Source: Isoetes taiwanensis (taxonomy: Eukaryota; Streptophyta; Lycopodiopsida; Isoetales; Isoetaceae). From it: a stretch of DNA of 64,000 nt. The translations under genes were made by a program, and so were the position numbers. The stretch is taken from positions 8,330,323-8,394,322 of the forward strand of contig JAJEKV010000060.1 of NCBI GenBank assembly GCA_021234155.1, read 5' to 3'. Of the stretch, positions 1 through 10,504 are shown in pieces. Positions within the stretch are counted from its first letter, which is position 1. The number at the start of each line of letters is the position of its first letter. Under the pieces are notes generated by a model. It ran no database searches and was not told the DNA's origin. It saw only the letters and a list, made by a program, of their open reading frames with translations.

Positions 1-84
1 CATGCTCCTGACAATGTTCTTATACATCTTGGCATTAGAAGTTCCTGTTCTATATTTTTAAGTGATTGCTTTGCCTTCTTACAG

Positions 85-741
85 AAACTGGAGTGGGAGT
101 CTCTGTCTGTTGACTTGCTTCCCCATCCGGACATGTTCCTTGATGAACGGCTTACAAGTCCACCTCGAGGCAGTTCTGAACCTGATAATGATGGTGCTCG
201 TAGGGCTTTTTTTGGAGGGGAACGCTTTTTGGATAATGTAACTGGAGGAGCATGTGTATGTTACAACAGCGATATTCATTTGTTCTTTCTATGTTGGACA
301 AAATATCATCCATGTACTTTTAGTGGCTGATTTTTTTTCACCTATAGATAACAATGCACAGGACAGAGCAAAATAATCCATTAGGGCTTGAGGTGGACTT
401 CCATGTGCAAGAAGCCCTATGTCCAGCTCCAAGTGAACCAGGTAATTTAAATTTAATCCCGTTCCTAGACAGCACAGTGTTACTCATTTATGATGTTTTG
501 CAGGTTTAAGAGCCTTCTTGCGTTTCATGACTGGCATGTATGTTTGCTTGAATCGGGGAGATTTGCATCCAAAGACTGCTCAGGTGATGGACCATGGAGA
601 ATGCAAAAGAATCAATCTATCTTTGTTCAAAGTGTGCTGAATATATGATTTGTATCCTCTATATACTACTAATTGTAGACTGTGGAAGAGGTTGGACGTA
701 CCTATATAACTGTTACTGTGGAGCAGTTCTTTGCTGTGTAG
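85..741 (+). pseudogene. Truncated BLTP/UHRF1BP1-like (chorein-type) lipid-transfer protein, internal exons
   Basis: Four exons joined by GT-AG introns are visible: 85-255, 348-441, 504-583 and 679-741. They encode LEWESLSVDLLPHPDMF, then a FFGGERFL stretch, then NPLGLEV and RAFLRFMTGMYVCLNRGD. These match, from memory, the N-terminal third of the plant UHRF1-binding-protein-1-like family, which is related to VPS13 and bridge-like lipid-transfer proteins acting at membrane contact sites. The reading phase is kept across all junctions. In the fourth exon the conserved segment (VEEVGRTYITVTVEQFF) runs into TAG at 739-741, where relatives continue for several hundred residues. No later exon is seen in the window, and the N-terminal exons lie before position 1. 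Either this copy is a truncated pseudogene or it makes a short N-terminal form. Family assignment is fairly sure; gene status is not. Confidence 0.7.
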
Positions 742-1775
742 ATGTTAAGTTTTGCTATTTGAACAGGTGATGTTCATAAGTTTCAACTTTTATGAGACGG
801 AAGTCCATAAGCTTAGAGCATTATTGAGCATTCTAAAATAATTCAGGAGCAACAAAGAAATTCAATGCAAAGTGTACTTTTTGGAATATTTTCATGCACA
901 CTTGAAATTATATGGATTTCTTCTATTCTATTCTAGCAACCTTTTACAAATTAAAATGTACGGTCGAGTTATATTGCCTTACAATTTGTTGAATGCGCCT
1001 TCAAACTAACAAAATGAATGCGCCTTCATTGTGCAATGAGCTTAGAATATACTTGGTTGAATATAAAAACATCTACTAATCACGTCAAAGCACCATTCTT
1101 TTCTAATTTCTACTGTTTACCTATAAGTCCATTCTAGACTTTTAATAAGTTCTACTAAGTCCATTAATCTTGGAGTTTTATTAAGACAATCATATTCTAC
1201 TTCAAAATTCATTCTCATATAAACACATCCTTCACTTATGCGCGGCCACACATTTATTAATGTTATAAAATTGACAAACGTTGCCTTGCTAATATCAGCA
1301 TGTTGCTGTCGAAATAGCATATATGCATGATAAAGGGCGAGTAAAAATACATGTCAGGACACATTAGCCCGGCAATGCCGGGCACACGTTTACTCCCTAA
1401 TCAACTTAGATCCCCCTTTTAACCTTGCATTATGATGTTAATCCCCCTTTTAACCTTGCATTTAATATGGGCTTCTATTTGAATAATCAAACTCCAAACC
1501 CCAACAAACTAGCTTAGCTAGCTCTTGTAATGACTAAAAAAATATTCAAAAAATGATGTGTTACCATATGTGCTACAAGGGCTAGGACTTTTCTTATGGT
1601 GTCCAGTATATGTATGGGAAAGGGTATATGGATTGCTAGTTGGGACTGGAGTACATGTACGGATAAGGGGCCAAAAATTAAAATTCATATGTATGTATGG
1701 TTGCGGGGTTTCGCCCGCAAACAGCCGTATACAGGGGGGTTTCAGTCGACCCCTTGCACGCACATGCCATATGCT
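742..1775. other. AT-rich intergenic stretch with a GC hairpin and a short tandem repeat
   Basis: No coding sequence is recognised. A perfect hairpin GCCCGGCAATGCCGGGC lies at about 1369-1385 and is followed 13 bases later by CTAA. The phrase ATCCCCCTTTTAACCTTGCAT occurs twice around 1410-1462 as a short direct repeat. The remainder is AT-rich and could be intron or decayed repeat DNA. Confidence 0.5.
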
Positions 1776-2894
1776 CTATATAAAGGGGTGAAGCCCCCGG
1801 GATATTACCATGTTCGAGTCAAGGCAATCATTGCAGCTGCTGCAAGCATTGATAATATGTGCGGATGAAGCGCTCCGTCTTGCTGCGAGTATGGGAGCGG
1901 GCTGCAGGCCTATCGGGTCTGATCTTTCCAAATGCGTAGTCATCTCCTTGATTCTATTCTCACAGTTGGAATTAACTTCCAAATCCTTGCTGATTTTTTC
2001 AATGGCAGCTTCTAATTCTTGCAAATCAGCCTTTAAACCATCAATGGGAATCATTAGAGCATCTAAGTCAGCAATAAAACTTGATTTATCCTCCTCTAAG
2101 TGGGATGCCAAAGCCATTTGCACATCAGTTGGCTTCCTGCTTGCTTTTAAACGTGCCATAATACTGAACTGCTCACATATTTGTGCATCTTTATTCTGCA
2201 CAAGTCTTGTCAAAAAGCTCTTTATCACTCTCATGCTTCAACGGATCAATTTCCATTGCTTTCCTTTTCTCTTTTAGAGTTTGTATTTCATCAAGCATGG
2301 AGGATCTAATGCTCTTCTTTCCCTCCACCTTTTCATCATTTCCAACTGCTGCCCCAATTCTACCTGAGGCATACATTTAGTAGCGTTAACATTGGCAGAT
2401 TTTACTGTAGCTAATTCTGTCAGGTCAGATTCTTTTTGAGGGCCTTTTGAATGAAGACTTGCACTTGCTTTCACCTCATCCCAATCAATGCTTATTCCTT
2501 TATAATGAAGTGCATATGCTCGGGCAAAATACAATGAAATCTGATGATTTGCAATGTCCTTCCCACAAAAAACGTGCTCATAGACAGAAAAAAAATCTGA
2601 CATCCAAATAGGCTTAATCCTGCACTCTTGATAACCCCTAACAGCAGGGGTTTTAGAACCCCAAACATCTTGCACTATTTGCACTAGCCCTTGAAACATG
2701 CTATCAAAATTATTGCTCCTATGCTGTCTGATGCTTACCTTGTCAAACTCGGGCGGCAAGACCTCCCGATCTGAAGAAGACCCACTCTTGAGTTTTTGGG
2801 CGGCAGTTCTAGTGGGACACCTTGGCATGGGCTTTACAGGTTTGTTGCGAGGAGATTTTCTTGGAGATGTCTTTGTTCCAAGCTGCTTCGTCAT
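1776..2894 (-). pseudogene. Coiled-coil protein, decayed relative of the RING/Ulp1 gene of the 7.8-kb transposon
   Basis: Three consecutive minus-strand reading frames (2894-2274, 2376-2191, 2234-1776) cover one protein broken by two frameshifts. The start is basic (MTKQLGTKTSPRKSPRNK). It is followed by a block with VWGSK, W..DFFSVYEHVF and YFARAYALHYKG.SIDWDEVK, and then a long heptad-rich coiled coil. The same order occurs in the gene at 37557-36355 (WGPKDIWGFKES, YKHYEIVFG, YFARAFALQLTGKKVDWD, coiled coil, RING-like finger). Here the text fades after LQPAPILAARR and no RING is visible. I infer a truncated copy of the same transposon-borne gene family. Its own terminal repeats were not found. 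The exact function is unknown. Confidence 0.55.
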
Positions 2895-3119
2895 GATCTC
2901 TTCCCTGGTGCTTCAGCTCTCTGAAAATGCAAGCTTTTGGCTATGGAGGTCCTGATCTTGGCTATGGAGGTTTGATTATGGATGTCAAGCTTTCGGCTAT
3001 AGAGGTTCAAGCAGGAGCGAGGTTGAACAGAGCGGGAGGAGAGTTCAAAATTATTTCCCCTATTAATGATTCCTTCTAAGAATAAGGGAGGGGGTGGGGG
3101 ATTTCTTTCGCACTTTTTG

Positions 3120-3275
3120 CCCACCCTTTCAGTGCTTCTACCCTTTTGGAAAAGAGAATATGAAAGAACAAAAAGACAAAAAAAACATGCAAAAACTGAG
3201 AAAAGAAACATGGAAAAAAAAAAAAAAAAAAAAAGGGGAACATGAAAAAATTGAAAAAAAAAAGATGAAAAACTC
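3120..3275. repeat. A-rich low-complexity tract
   Basis: Purine-rich sequence including a run of about 20 A at 3214-3234. A pyrimidine-rich mirror of it (TTTCTTTTCTCAG, TTTTTGCATG) lies at 22250-22335. This fits the two regions being opposite-strand copies of one repeat. Confidence 0.6.
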
Positions 3276-3299
3276 TTGCACTAAAAGATAGTACTTGCA

Positions 3300-4150
3300 G
3301 CTAGTTTGGCCTGTAGATTTTGAAATTCGAACTGATGGCTTTCAGTAATGCATTGGTGATGAGCAAACTGAACGATAGATGCCTCATCAACATGTCCATC
3401 CCGCACTTGAACAAGAACAAACCCCTCTGGAACAAACTGTGTAGAGCTCTACATTGTCAACGTCATGACCACCACATACACTGGGGTGCTATGCCCCTTC
3501 TGGATATTCATCATGGCATGCTTGGTCAGATAAAATCCTCCCTGATATGCAGCCCTGTCCTTGGTCTTGTCTTCTTTGAACTTGCTTTCCAAGTCGTATC
3601 CACCAAGCCACTCCTCCCACCACCTCATAAATTTTGTCTCTTCAGAGGACGATCATCATATACATACAGTTCTCCATTAGCAAAATCTGTGGGGAGGTCT
3701 TCATCCTCCTCTAGCTCTACACTAAAACTTGTGGGGAAATCTTCATCCTCCCTTTCGATGACTTTTTTCGCACTATCTTTGGCAAACGAATGCCCATCAT
3801 GTTCCAATAGATCTTGAACTTCTCCTGTCTCTGTTAAGTTCTCACACCCAGTGTTTCTTCTTCAATGTTATCATTCTGAAATGCACATTTTCTTTTCTTG
3901 TACACACACTCATTTTGTTTCTCCACCTCAAGCTGCGACGACTTGGTAAAACACTTGAGCCTCAATCACCCAAAGTGATGGAAAAAACCCGTTTTTCATT
4001 TTCTGGAGCCTCAAACACGCGCGAGACTTCACACAGGTGATGTATCCACTTCTTTCTAGCTTCAAATGTCTGTGTCTCCTGGAGCACTTGACCCTCAAAC
4101 TTATCATGGACTAGAAAAATGATATATTTAACAAAATTTGGACTCATTCG
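3300..4150 (-). pseudogene. Repeat-borne ORF family A, copy 1 (unknown function)
   Basis: On the minus strand the sequence encodes FEG.VLQ.TQTFEARKKW followed by EVSRVFEAPENEKRVF, an acidic region around 3807-3625 (EDEDFPTS, DDRPLKRQ), and a tail near 3390-3320 with QFAHHQCITES. The frames are broken by several shifts. The same blocks, in the same order, occur on the plus strand at 21290-22175, so the two loci are inverted copies of one dispersed sequence. I do not recognise the protein family. The position next to the coiled-coil pseudogene at 1776-2894, on the same strand, suggests that both belonged to one mobile element. Confidence 0.5.
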
Positions 4151-5590
4151 TATTTAATAAACAACACTTCAAATATCTAATTATGAGCTTATGCGTATCA
4201 TTTGAAATCTTATTGATTTTAATAAATTTTATAAGTTTTAATTACTTAAGTTTATTATCAAATTTAAAATATGATGATTGTCATAACATAAAACTGATTT
4301 CTAGACTAATCTTTATTTGAAGTTATCTAGAATTAGAATTTTTGAATATAAAATTCAATTTTCAGTTTGAAATTTGGCAGAATGAAAAATGAATCCAGTT
4401 AGTTTGATAAGCAATTGACTTAATACAATTATGCATATTTGAAAATTTATAAAATCTTAGCGCATATCATCATAATGAATAACACATATGAATTTCTAAT
4501 TAAATTATAGATACTAAACTTATGTATGGTCTAGACTAATAGGTATTATGGTAGTAAAACATGAATTCTAACATTTCAATAGTTTGAAGTATTAGCTTTG
4601 TCTATCTTTTATAAACCATTATTTGTTAAATGACTATCTTTTTAATCTCTATTGAATAACTAGAAATTTTTAAAACTGTATCCTATAATAAAAACATCTT
4701 GAAGGAACTTTTAGGTTGAATTTAGATGAAAAAAATTATGTTTTAATAACCATTTTTCAGTTAGTTTATTCTTTGCATCATGAATAAATTAACTTACGTC
4801 CATCAAAATCAAGAGATAATCACCAAAACTAGATTACAAGACTCAATACCAACTTTGTTTTTGCAAAACACGAGGTTCTAAGTACTATAAACATCAATTG
4901 AGCACTTACTGCATGCAATCAAGGCCAAGACATGATCGCTAAAAACTAGATCATAAGACTCAATGTCGACTTTCTTTTTGCAAAACTTAAGGTCCTCTGA
5001 CTGCATATAAGTACTATTTATTAAATCAACTGGGCCCGATTGCATACATCAGAGCCAAATAGTATCCTTGATGTTGTATGATGAATAAAATAACTTATGA
5101 TGCATGTGTTAGCGGCTCGACATCATCTCATAAAAATCCTCAATCTTCATGTTTTAACAAGTCCCTTAGCTTTTAGAGCATAACATGGAAATGCAGTTGC
5201 AAATTTTATTTGAGCCTTAACTACGTGCTGCCACGTGGCATGTCCCTACAATCCAGAATAGATATTGGGAAGTCAATTCCCTGGACAAGAAATTTTACAA
5301 GGTTATTCCTGGTTGTCCAAATATTAACACAAGTTTAGGGCTAACATATTAGCACAAGTTTTACTGCTGCGCTAACGCTATCGGTTACATTATAGGTCCA
5401 AGGCCGAGCAGCTAACTAATTTTTCCAAACTTTATTGTTCATCCTAGACCCTGCAAAAAGGTCCATCTATCTCATGTTCTGCACATCCTACTCGTCCAAT
5501 TGACATCCTCATGGCATAATCCTAACGCCTCACCCTCCATCCCTGGTCGTATACAGGAAAGTCACTTTAGGTGACATTCCGGGGAGGAAA
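4151..5590. other. AT-rich non-coding stretch
   Basis: No convincing coding potential on either strand. Two related passages occur near 4820-4870 and 4935-4985 (ACTAGATTACAAGACTCAAT and ACTAGATCATAAGACTCAAT, each followed by TTTTTGCAAAAC), a diverged direct duplication about 118 bases apart. Nothing else is seen. Confidence 0.5.
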
Positions 5591-5592
5591 AA

Positions 5593-5904
5593 GTGCCGAC
5601 GCCGTTAGGCTTTGAGGTTGTGCTGACTTTTAGGCAGCTTGACAGACATTTGGCTCAGCCAAAAATTGATAAGGATGGGAGTTCCTTTAAATTCTGTTTC
5701 ATGCAGCCAATTCAGAATCCAAAAAGTAATCAATGGTATAATTCTATGAACAGGGTCAGTGCTAGAAAGTTTAAAATGTGTGAAGTATATGCTAGCTACT
5801 GTTGGCATTGAAGGAAAATATTCTGGTAAGTCAGGCCGTTCTACCGTGATTATTCGCATGTCTAGGGCAGGGGTTCCAATAGATGTAGGTTTCTTCTTCT
5901 TCTT

Positions 5905-5943
<39 letters not shown>

Positions 5944-6348
5944 GTAAAGTTCTGTGTATGCAGATATGATAAGACAATTACTCTTCAAGCCAAATGTGCA
6001 ATGTCTTTAGTTGAGAATCCATTTGACGAGAACGAGACTAGGAGTACACATGAATCTGTGTTGCAGGACGAGCTGAAGAAGATTGATGAGGGTCAAGTTT
6101 CTGGTGGTAATGCGATCAGTCTTGTTGATCAGTCTGTACAAAATGTTAGTTCAATATCTGTTGTTGTTGATTCTGGTCCAGTTGTGGAGTTTTCTCCTGC
6201 ATTGACAGCAGATGAAAATGAGTCAGATGAGATGAAGAGGGACTTAGCACAGCTGAATCATGATCTAAACGTGCTTGCAGAAACTTTTTCGATCGTTAGG
6301 CATGCAGTTATAGGTTGGAATTTTAGGAGGCAGCTTCCAGAACTGTAA
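5593..6348 (+). pseudogene. Crypton-like tyrosine recombinase remnant
   Basis: The first frame (from 5593) reads FKFCFMQPIQNPKSNQWYNS. After a frameshift near 5760, the second reads VKYMLATVGIEGKYSGKSGR, then STVIIRMSRAGVPID. A third block from about 5965, after a long T tract with a TGCAG acceptor, reads YDKTITLQAKCAMSLVENPF and continues as an open acidic tail to 6348. The pattern F-P-N-WY, then AGI-G-N/H-S-x-R-T, then AGV-I, then RY resembles the catalytic half of DUF3504/ZMYM-type Crypton tyrosine recombinases, in which an HSxR box precedes the nucleophilic Tyr. Here the His is Lys and the expected TGH box between AGVPID and YDK is missing, so the copy looks dead. Assignment rests on motif resemblance only. 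Confidence 0.45.
5900..5940. repeat. Poly-T tract
   Basis: A pyrimidine run ending in about 30 T interrupts the recombinase remnant. It may be the polypyrimidine tract of an intron (donor GTAGGT near 5886, acceptor TGCAG near 5963) or a slippage expansion. Confidence 0.7.
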
Positions 6349-6840
6349 AATCGTGATGCCAATCATTTCAGCACATGATTTCAATTAGTTGATGAAGCAT
6401 ATGATGAAGAAATGATATGGGAGGAATACAGGCTTTTGTGAACTTCTAGATTTGTATGTAATTGTTGCTTTTGGTAAAAAATTTGAGATCTGCAAGCTTT
6501 TATAAACTTTTCTGATATAAATCAATGCAATTATGACCTTGTCAATTCTATTTATTGAGTAATCTGAATAAATTGTGTGATCTTGAGGTAAGTGAATGAG
6601 TTAATTTACTGTTAGTAATGAATAGTAGTGAATAGTATAAATTGTGAATAGTGTGAATAGTAAACTGTGAGTGACAGAATGTTGAGTAAAATAGAATGTG
6701 AGCAGAATGTTGCCTAAAACAAGAATGTGAGTAGAGAGAGGAACATGAATACATGACATGTGGCAACTTGTGATTGGCTCAAATGTTAGAAAATGGTCCA
6801 GGCAACATTTACGTATACAAAACCATACAGATTAGGGTGG
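6349..6840. other. Non-coding, AT-rich with GAATAGT-like iterations
   Basis: The stretch 6600-6690 repeats GAATAGT/GTGAATAG motifs in an irregular manner. Open frames here are products of this low complexity. No gene is supported. Confidence 0.5.
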
Positions 6841-7137
6841 GGTCACAGAAGATATCAACATCTTCCATTAGACGTCAAAAACTCAAAACAGAAGGGTCAC
6901 ATGGAGCTTTTTGACATGAATGAATCCCTTCATGTTGACATCAATCCATCCCACAGGCTCTCTGCTCGGTTGGACGGATTCATGTCAACATGAATCTCTT
7001 GGATATCACCATGTGGTGGATCTCAGGGCACTTTGGCAGCAATCCAGAAATTAATGTCTGGATCTTCATGTGACCCTCTTTCTACTGCTGGGTTCATGTT
7101 GACATAAAAGAGTCGCTTTTGACATCTTCGTGTGACC
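6841..7137. mobile_element. Candidate MITE with nested inverted repeats
   Basis: The left end GGTCACAGAAGATATCAA (6841-6858) matches the reverse complement of the right end 7119-7137 (GGTCACACGAAGATGTCAA) with one gap and one mismatch. Inside, AGGGTCACATG (6893) pairs with CATGTGACCCT (7068), and CATGTTGACAT / ATGTCAACATG recur in both orientations. The 297-bp size, the lack of coding content and the palindromic build fit a miniature inverted-repeat transposable element. A target-site duplication is not obvious. It ends about 100 bases upstream of the CPR5-like start codon. Confidence 0.5.
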
Positions 7138-7151
7138 ATACCTCTTTTTTT

Positions 7152-7158
7152 TATAAAT
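7152..7158 (+). promoter_or_regulatory. Possible TATA box of the CPR5-like gene
   Basis: TATAAAT lies 80 bases before the ATG at 7238 and follows a pyrimidine run. The spacing would suit a short 5' leader. No other promoter element was confirmed. Confidence 0.3.
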
Positions 7159-7237
7159 CACATTTTTCTTCGACATTTTCTAAAGCGAGCAAAACCCTTA
7201 ATAAAATTGGTCTGTTTCTCTGTTTCTCACGTCGAAG

Positions 7238-10200
7238 ATGGCGATGGCGATGGCGACCGTGGTATTAGTTTTGATTCTGTTAATACAGGTTCGTTGTGAT
7301 GTGGAATCTTTGGGTATAAAATCCCACAATAGATCGTGCAATGGATCAGTCGGATGCCATTCTTATCAGAGTCCGATAGCTCAGCAGCAATTTAAATTGA
7401 AGATTGGGGAAAATCAAATCCTAGATATGCCTATGCTGTTCGAAAGAACTGGCAGATTTCTAAGATCGGCTGAGAATAGGTTGTTTAAACGATATGCAAG
7501 CATTATTGGAGATCTTGAACCTGATCAGCAGCATTTTAATCCAAAGATTTGGGAAAATCAAAGCGTAGGCATGCCTATGGTGTTCGAAAAGACTCGCAGA
7601 TTTCTAAACTCTGCGGAGATTGATTTCCTTAAACCATATGCAAGAATTGTTGACGATCTTGAACCTGATTCTGGATCCTTGTGTCAAGAAGTGCACGGAG
7701 TGGATGCTACATTTTGCGATCAGAAATTCGATGCCAAAATCTTCAAACCGTTCCACTTTTCCCTAATTGGTTCTACAGGGCCCGAGTTGCAGCGGCAAGA
7801 GTAAGTCTCTTAGTTATCGGGTAAGATCAATGTGACATTATTAGAAAGAATTCGTTTACAATTTTTCAGGGCAAAAGAAAAAAGGCAGAGTCCTGAGAAC
7901 AAAACCAAGGATGCTTATATGGTTTCAATATTATCTCATGTATCATCTCTTGTATGCTATATAGCCTGCGCCATGGTTGCCATGAAATTGATCCGTAAGC
8001 ATGACGAACCTATGATGGCCAGGCAGATGGAGCTCCGTTTCCTAGGGTCCAGGCTGGGATTGCTCTTCGCTATTCTTCTTACCGAGGTTTCAACCGTCCT
8101 TAACCTTCCTTAGTAATGTTTTTATATAGCCTTGCAACTCAAGTTTTTAACCTATATCGCTTATGCAGATGTTTCAAGTTTTTAACCTATCTATCTGATT
8201 TTGCAGAGCTCGAGCACGAAATTCACCTTAGAAGAAATTGCTGAGGTTTCCTGAGCTTTCTTTTAGATCAATTTTCTTAGCTAGGATCTTTAACAAATTT
8301 GTGCTAAACTGGTCGAATGCATTCAACAGCTGCTGGGGACATTGCTGCCGGAGTTACTATTCCCGGTAAGAAATAGTTTTGCCCTTTTAGAAACATTAAC
8401 GCAATAAGATGATTATCTGCAATAAGAATGATTATCTGTAAAAAGAATAATGATCGTGATTTTCTTTCGTAAATCTTTTCCTGTGATATATTGCAGCCAC
8501 TAGCATGTGTGGTCGTTTCTGAACTGGTACTTATAGTACATAAAATGTCTTACTAGCATTTAGTCTTTAGGCTACAATCAAGCACCATCTCCATTTGGTC
8601 TTGAGATTAAACAAATTGTGAAAATTTTCATTTTGTATCAATTTCATGCTTGAATTAACAACCATGCAGTCTGATGCTTGGATTAATCTCAAGACCTGAA
8701 TTGATGTTCTGAAGATAGGGTACTTATTGTCATGTAGTCAAACTGGATGGAATAAATGAACTCCAAACCAAGTTGACAGAGCTGTCACAACTATGAAATG
8801 AGTTAGGGTAAATCCCTTTCAGATGCATTCTTCTCTTCAATCCTCTGATTAACCTCGTGCAGTCTGAGGCCTGGATGCTGGGGTTAACCTCATGTAATTC
8901 TTTTCAATGCTTGGATTAACTTCATGCAGTCTGATACTTTAATATGTCCAATAAGATTCAAAGTAGGTGCTTGTTATGAGTGAAACTGCAAGGAATAAGT
9001 TAATTCCAAACCTATTTGACAGTGTCACAGTATCATCAATGAATTTATTGTCAATAGTAACATCTAACACCTGAAGCTAACGTGTGAAACATAGCACCAT
9101 CAGATGCATAGTAATTCTGTTATTGCTAAGTATGAACTGACTTCTGGTGGTACCTTCTTCAAAGGTACTCAAACATGACGACTCCTTTATAGAAGAGTTC
9201 AAAAGTTCCTTTAGGAGCGTAATGATTATCACTAAGTCCTTTCAAGATGCACGGAAAGAGAAGGAACAGGGGAATGATTATAATCAAGGAGATAACAATG
9301 GGCAAATTAAGGAAGAATACTTTTTTGAGGAGGGTGATGCTTGTGGCATGTCTGCAGAGAAACAACAATATCATAAGCTAGCTGATGAAATTGGACTTCA
9401 TTTTCAAGAACCTTTAGCGCTTCAAAAGGAAGTTGGACTGCTTGTTTTAGCAGAGGAATACAGAAAAGGAATATCAAGCTTATCGAGCGAAGGCCATCTG
9501 GCTAACCTTTCTTCAGATATCCCATTGGTCAGTTTTGAAGATCAGTACTTGAAAATTATGGAGAAATCTGTAAAAGAACAAGAACGTCTCAACAAGATCA
9601 AATCCATTGGGCTTTATCAAAAACAGAAACTTTTAAGTGTAGAGGAAGAGCATCTACGATTGACATCTGAGTCCAATTCACTGATGGAAAGGAACATAAT
9701 CCTAAGCAGAGCCAAACACCTTCTTAGATTGCAGGAGACAGAGGACTCTAAACTTATGAAGGCTTATGCTGGCTTAAGAAAGAGCATTGCAGAGGGGTTG
9801 TCAATAGGGATATTGGTGATGATTTTGGTGCTTATGTATGCTTCATGGACATATTCAGCAGAGAGAATCTTAGAGCATGTTTCTGTATGCCAACCTGCAG
9901 GGAAGGTATGTTGCAGTTTTTATTGTTTTCAGAACACACATTTTCTTTCTCTCATAGGAAGTTCGCTCGTTCTTGATGTGTAACTTAAGCGTATTTGCAG
10001 GACACTTCTCTTCTCTACTCACTGGAATCAATTACAGTCCCCTTTACTGGACTGATATGCAAGGGAATTGTCATAGGGCGGATGGTATTTGGTATACTTC
10101 TTCTGGCACCTGTGGCTTTGCTGCTTACATGGTATAGTAAATCAAATCAGGAAGCACCTGCAGCAAAAGTGTTTCTTGTGCTGGTATTTGTGTGTGCATT

Positions 10201-10504
10201 TTTAGGACATATTTCGATCGAAAGCTTGGGAGGCAATGGAATGTGCTGGTTGTGTTTGTATGAGATTTTCTGTCTCGCACATGTTTTTGCCTCATGGATA
10301 ACACCGTCGGTTTATCGTATCCTTAATGATCCCTTCAGTAGAGCATCTGGCAGTTATTGGATTTCTCCAAGGGTCCGCTATGCCGTGTTTTGGATCCTTT
10401 TGGACCTTCTCCTTCCAGCAATGGCTGGTCTGCTTCCATTTCAACCTTTGAGCAGAGCAATTCCGAAGTTTTTCTACGATACAAAGGATTACTTTTCTTG
10501 GTGA
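7238..10504 (+). CDS. CPR5-like: CPR5-like transmembrane nucleoporin/defence regulator
   Basis: Six exons keep phase: 7238-7800, 7870-8086, 8207-8245, 8330-8365, 9165-9905 and 10001-10504. The C-terminal 330 residues match plant CPR5: ERILEHVSVCQ after the first membrane helix, then LGHISIESLGGNGMCWL, YEIFCLAH, and LLPAMAGLLPF near the end, with five predicted membrane segments. The middle also aligns (RFLGSRLGLLFAILL, LEEIAELLGTLLPEL, FIEEFKSSFRS). CPR5 in Arabidopsis is a nuclear-envelope/nuclear-pore membrane protein restraining effector-triggered immunity and affecting growth. Unusual here is the N-terminus: a signal-peptide-like start (MAMAMATVVLVLILLIQ) instead of the nuclear-localisation-rich N-terminus, followed by a roughly 45-residue internal duplication (residues about 50-95 and 97-142, both ending in DDLEPD/GDLEPD). 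Donors after exons 2 and 3 are GTTTC, not GTAAG, so these boundaries are less sure. It seems intact. Confidence 0.8.
8366..9164 (+). other. Largest intron of the CPR5-like gene, with an internal diverged duplication
   Basis: Non-coding. The passages near 8655-8800 and 8900-9040 share CTTGGATTAA, GCAGTCTGAT, GGAATAA.T.AA.TCCAAAC and TTGACAG..GTCACA, which shows an old direct duplication with a spacing of about 250 bases. Confidence 0.5.

Noticed and set aside
6548-6766. Ser/His/Tyr-rich minus-strand ORF
   Set aside because: It is a product of GAATAGT-type low complexity downstream of the recombinase remnant.
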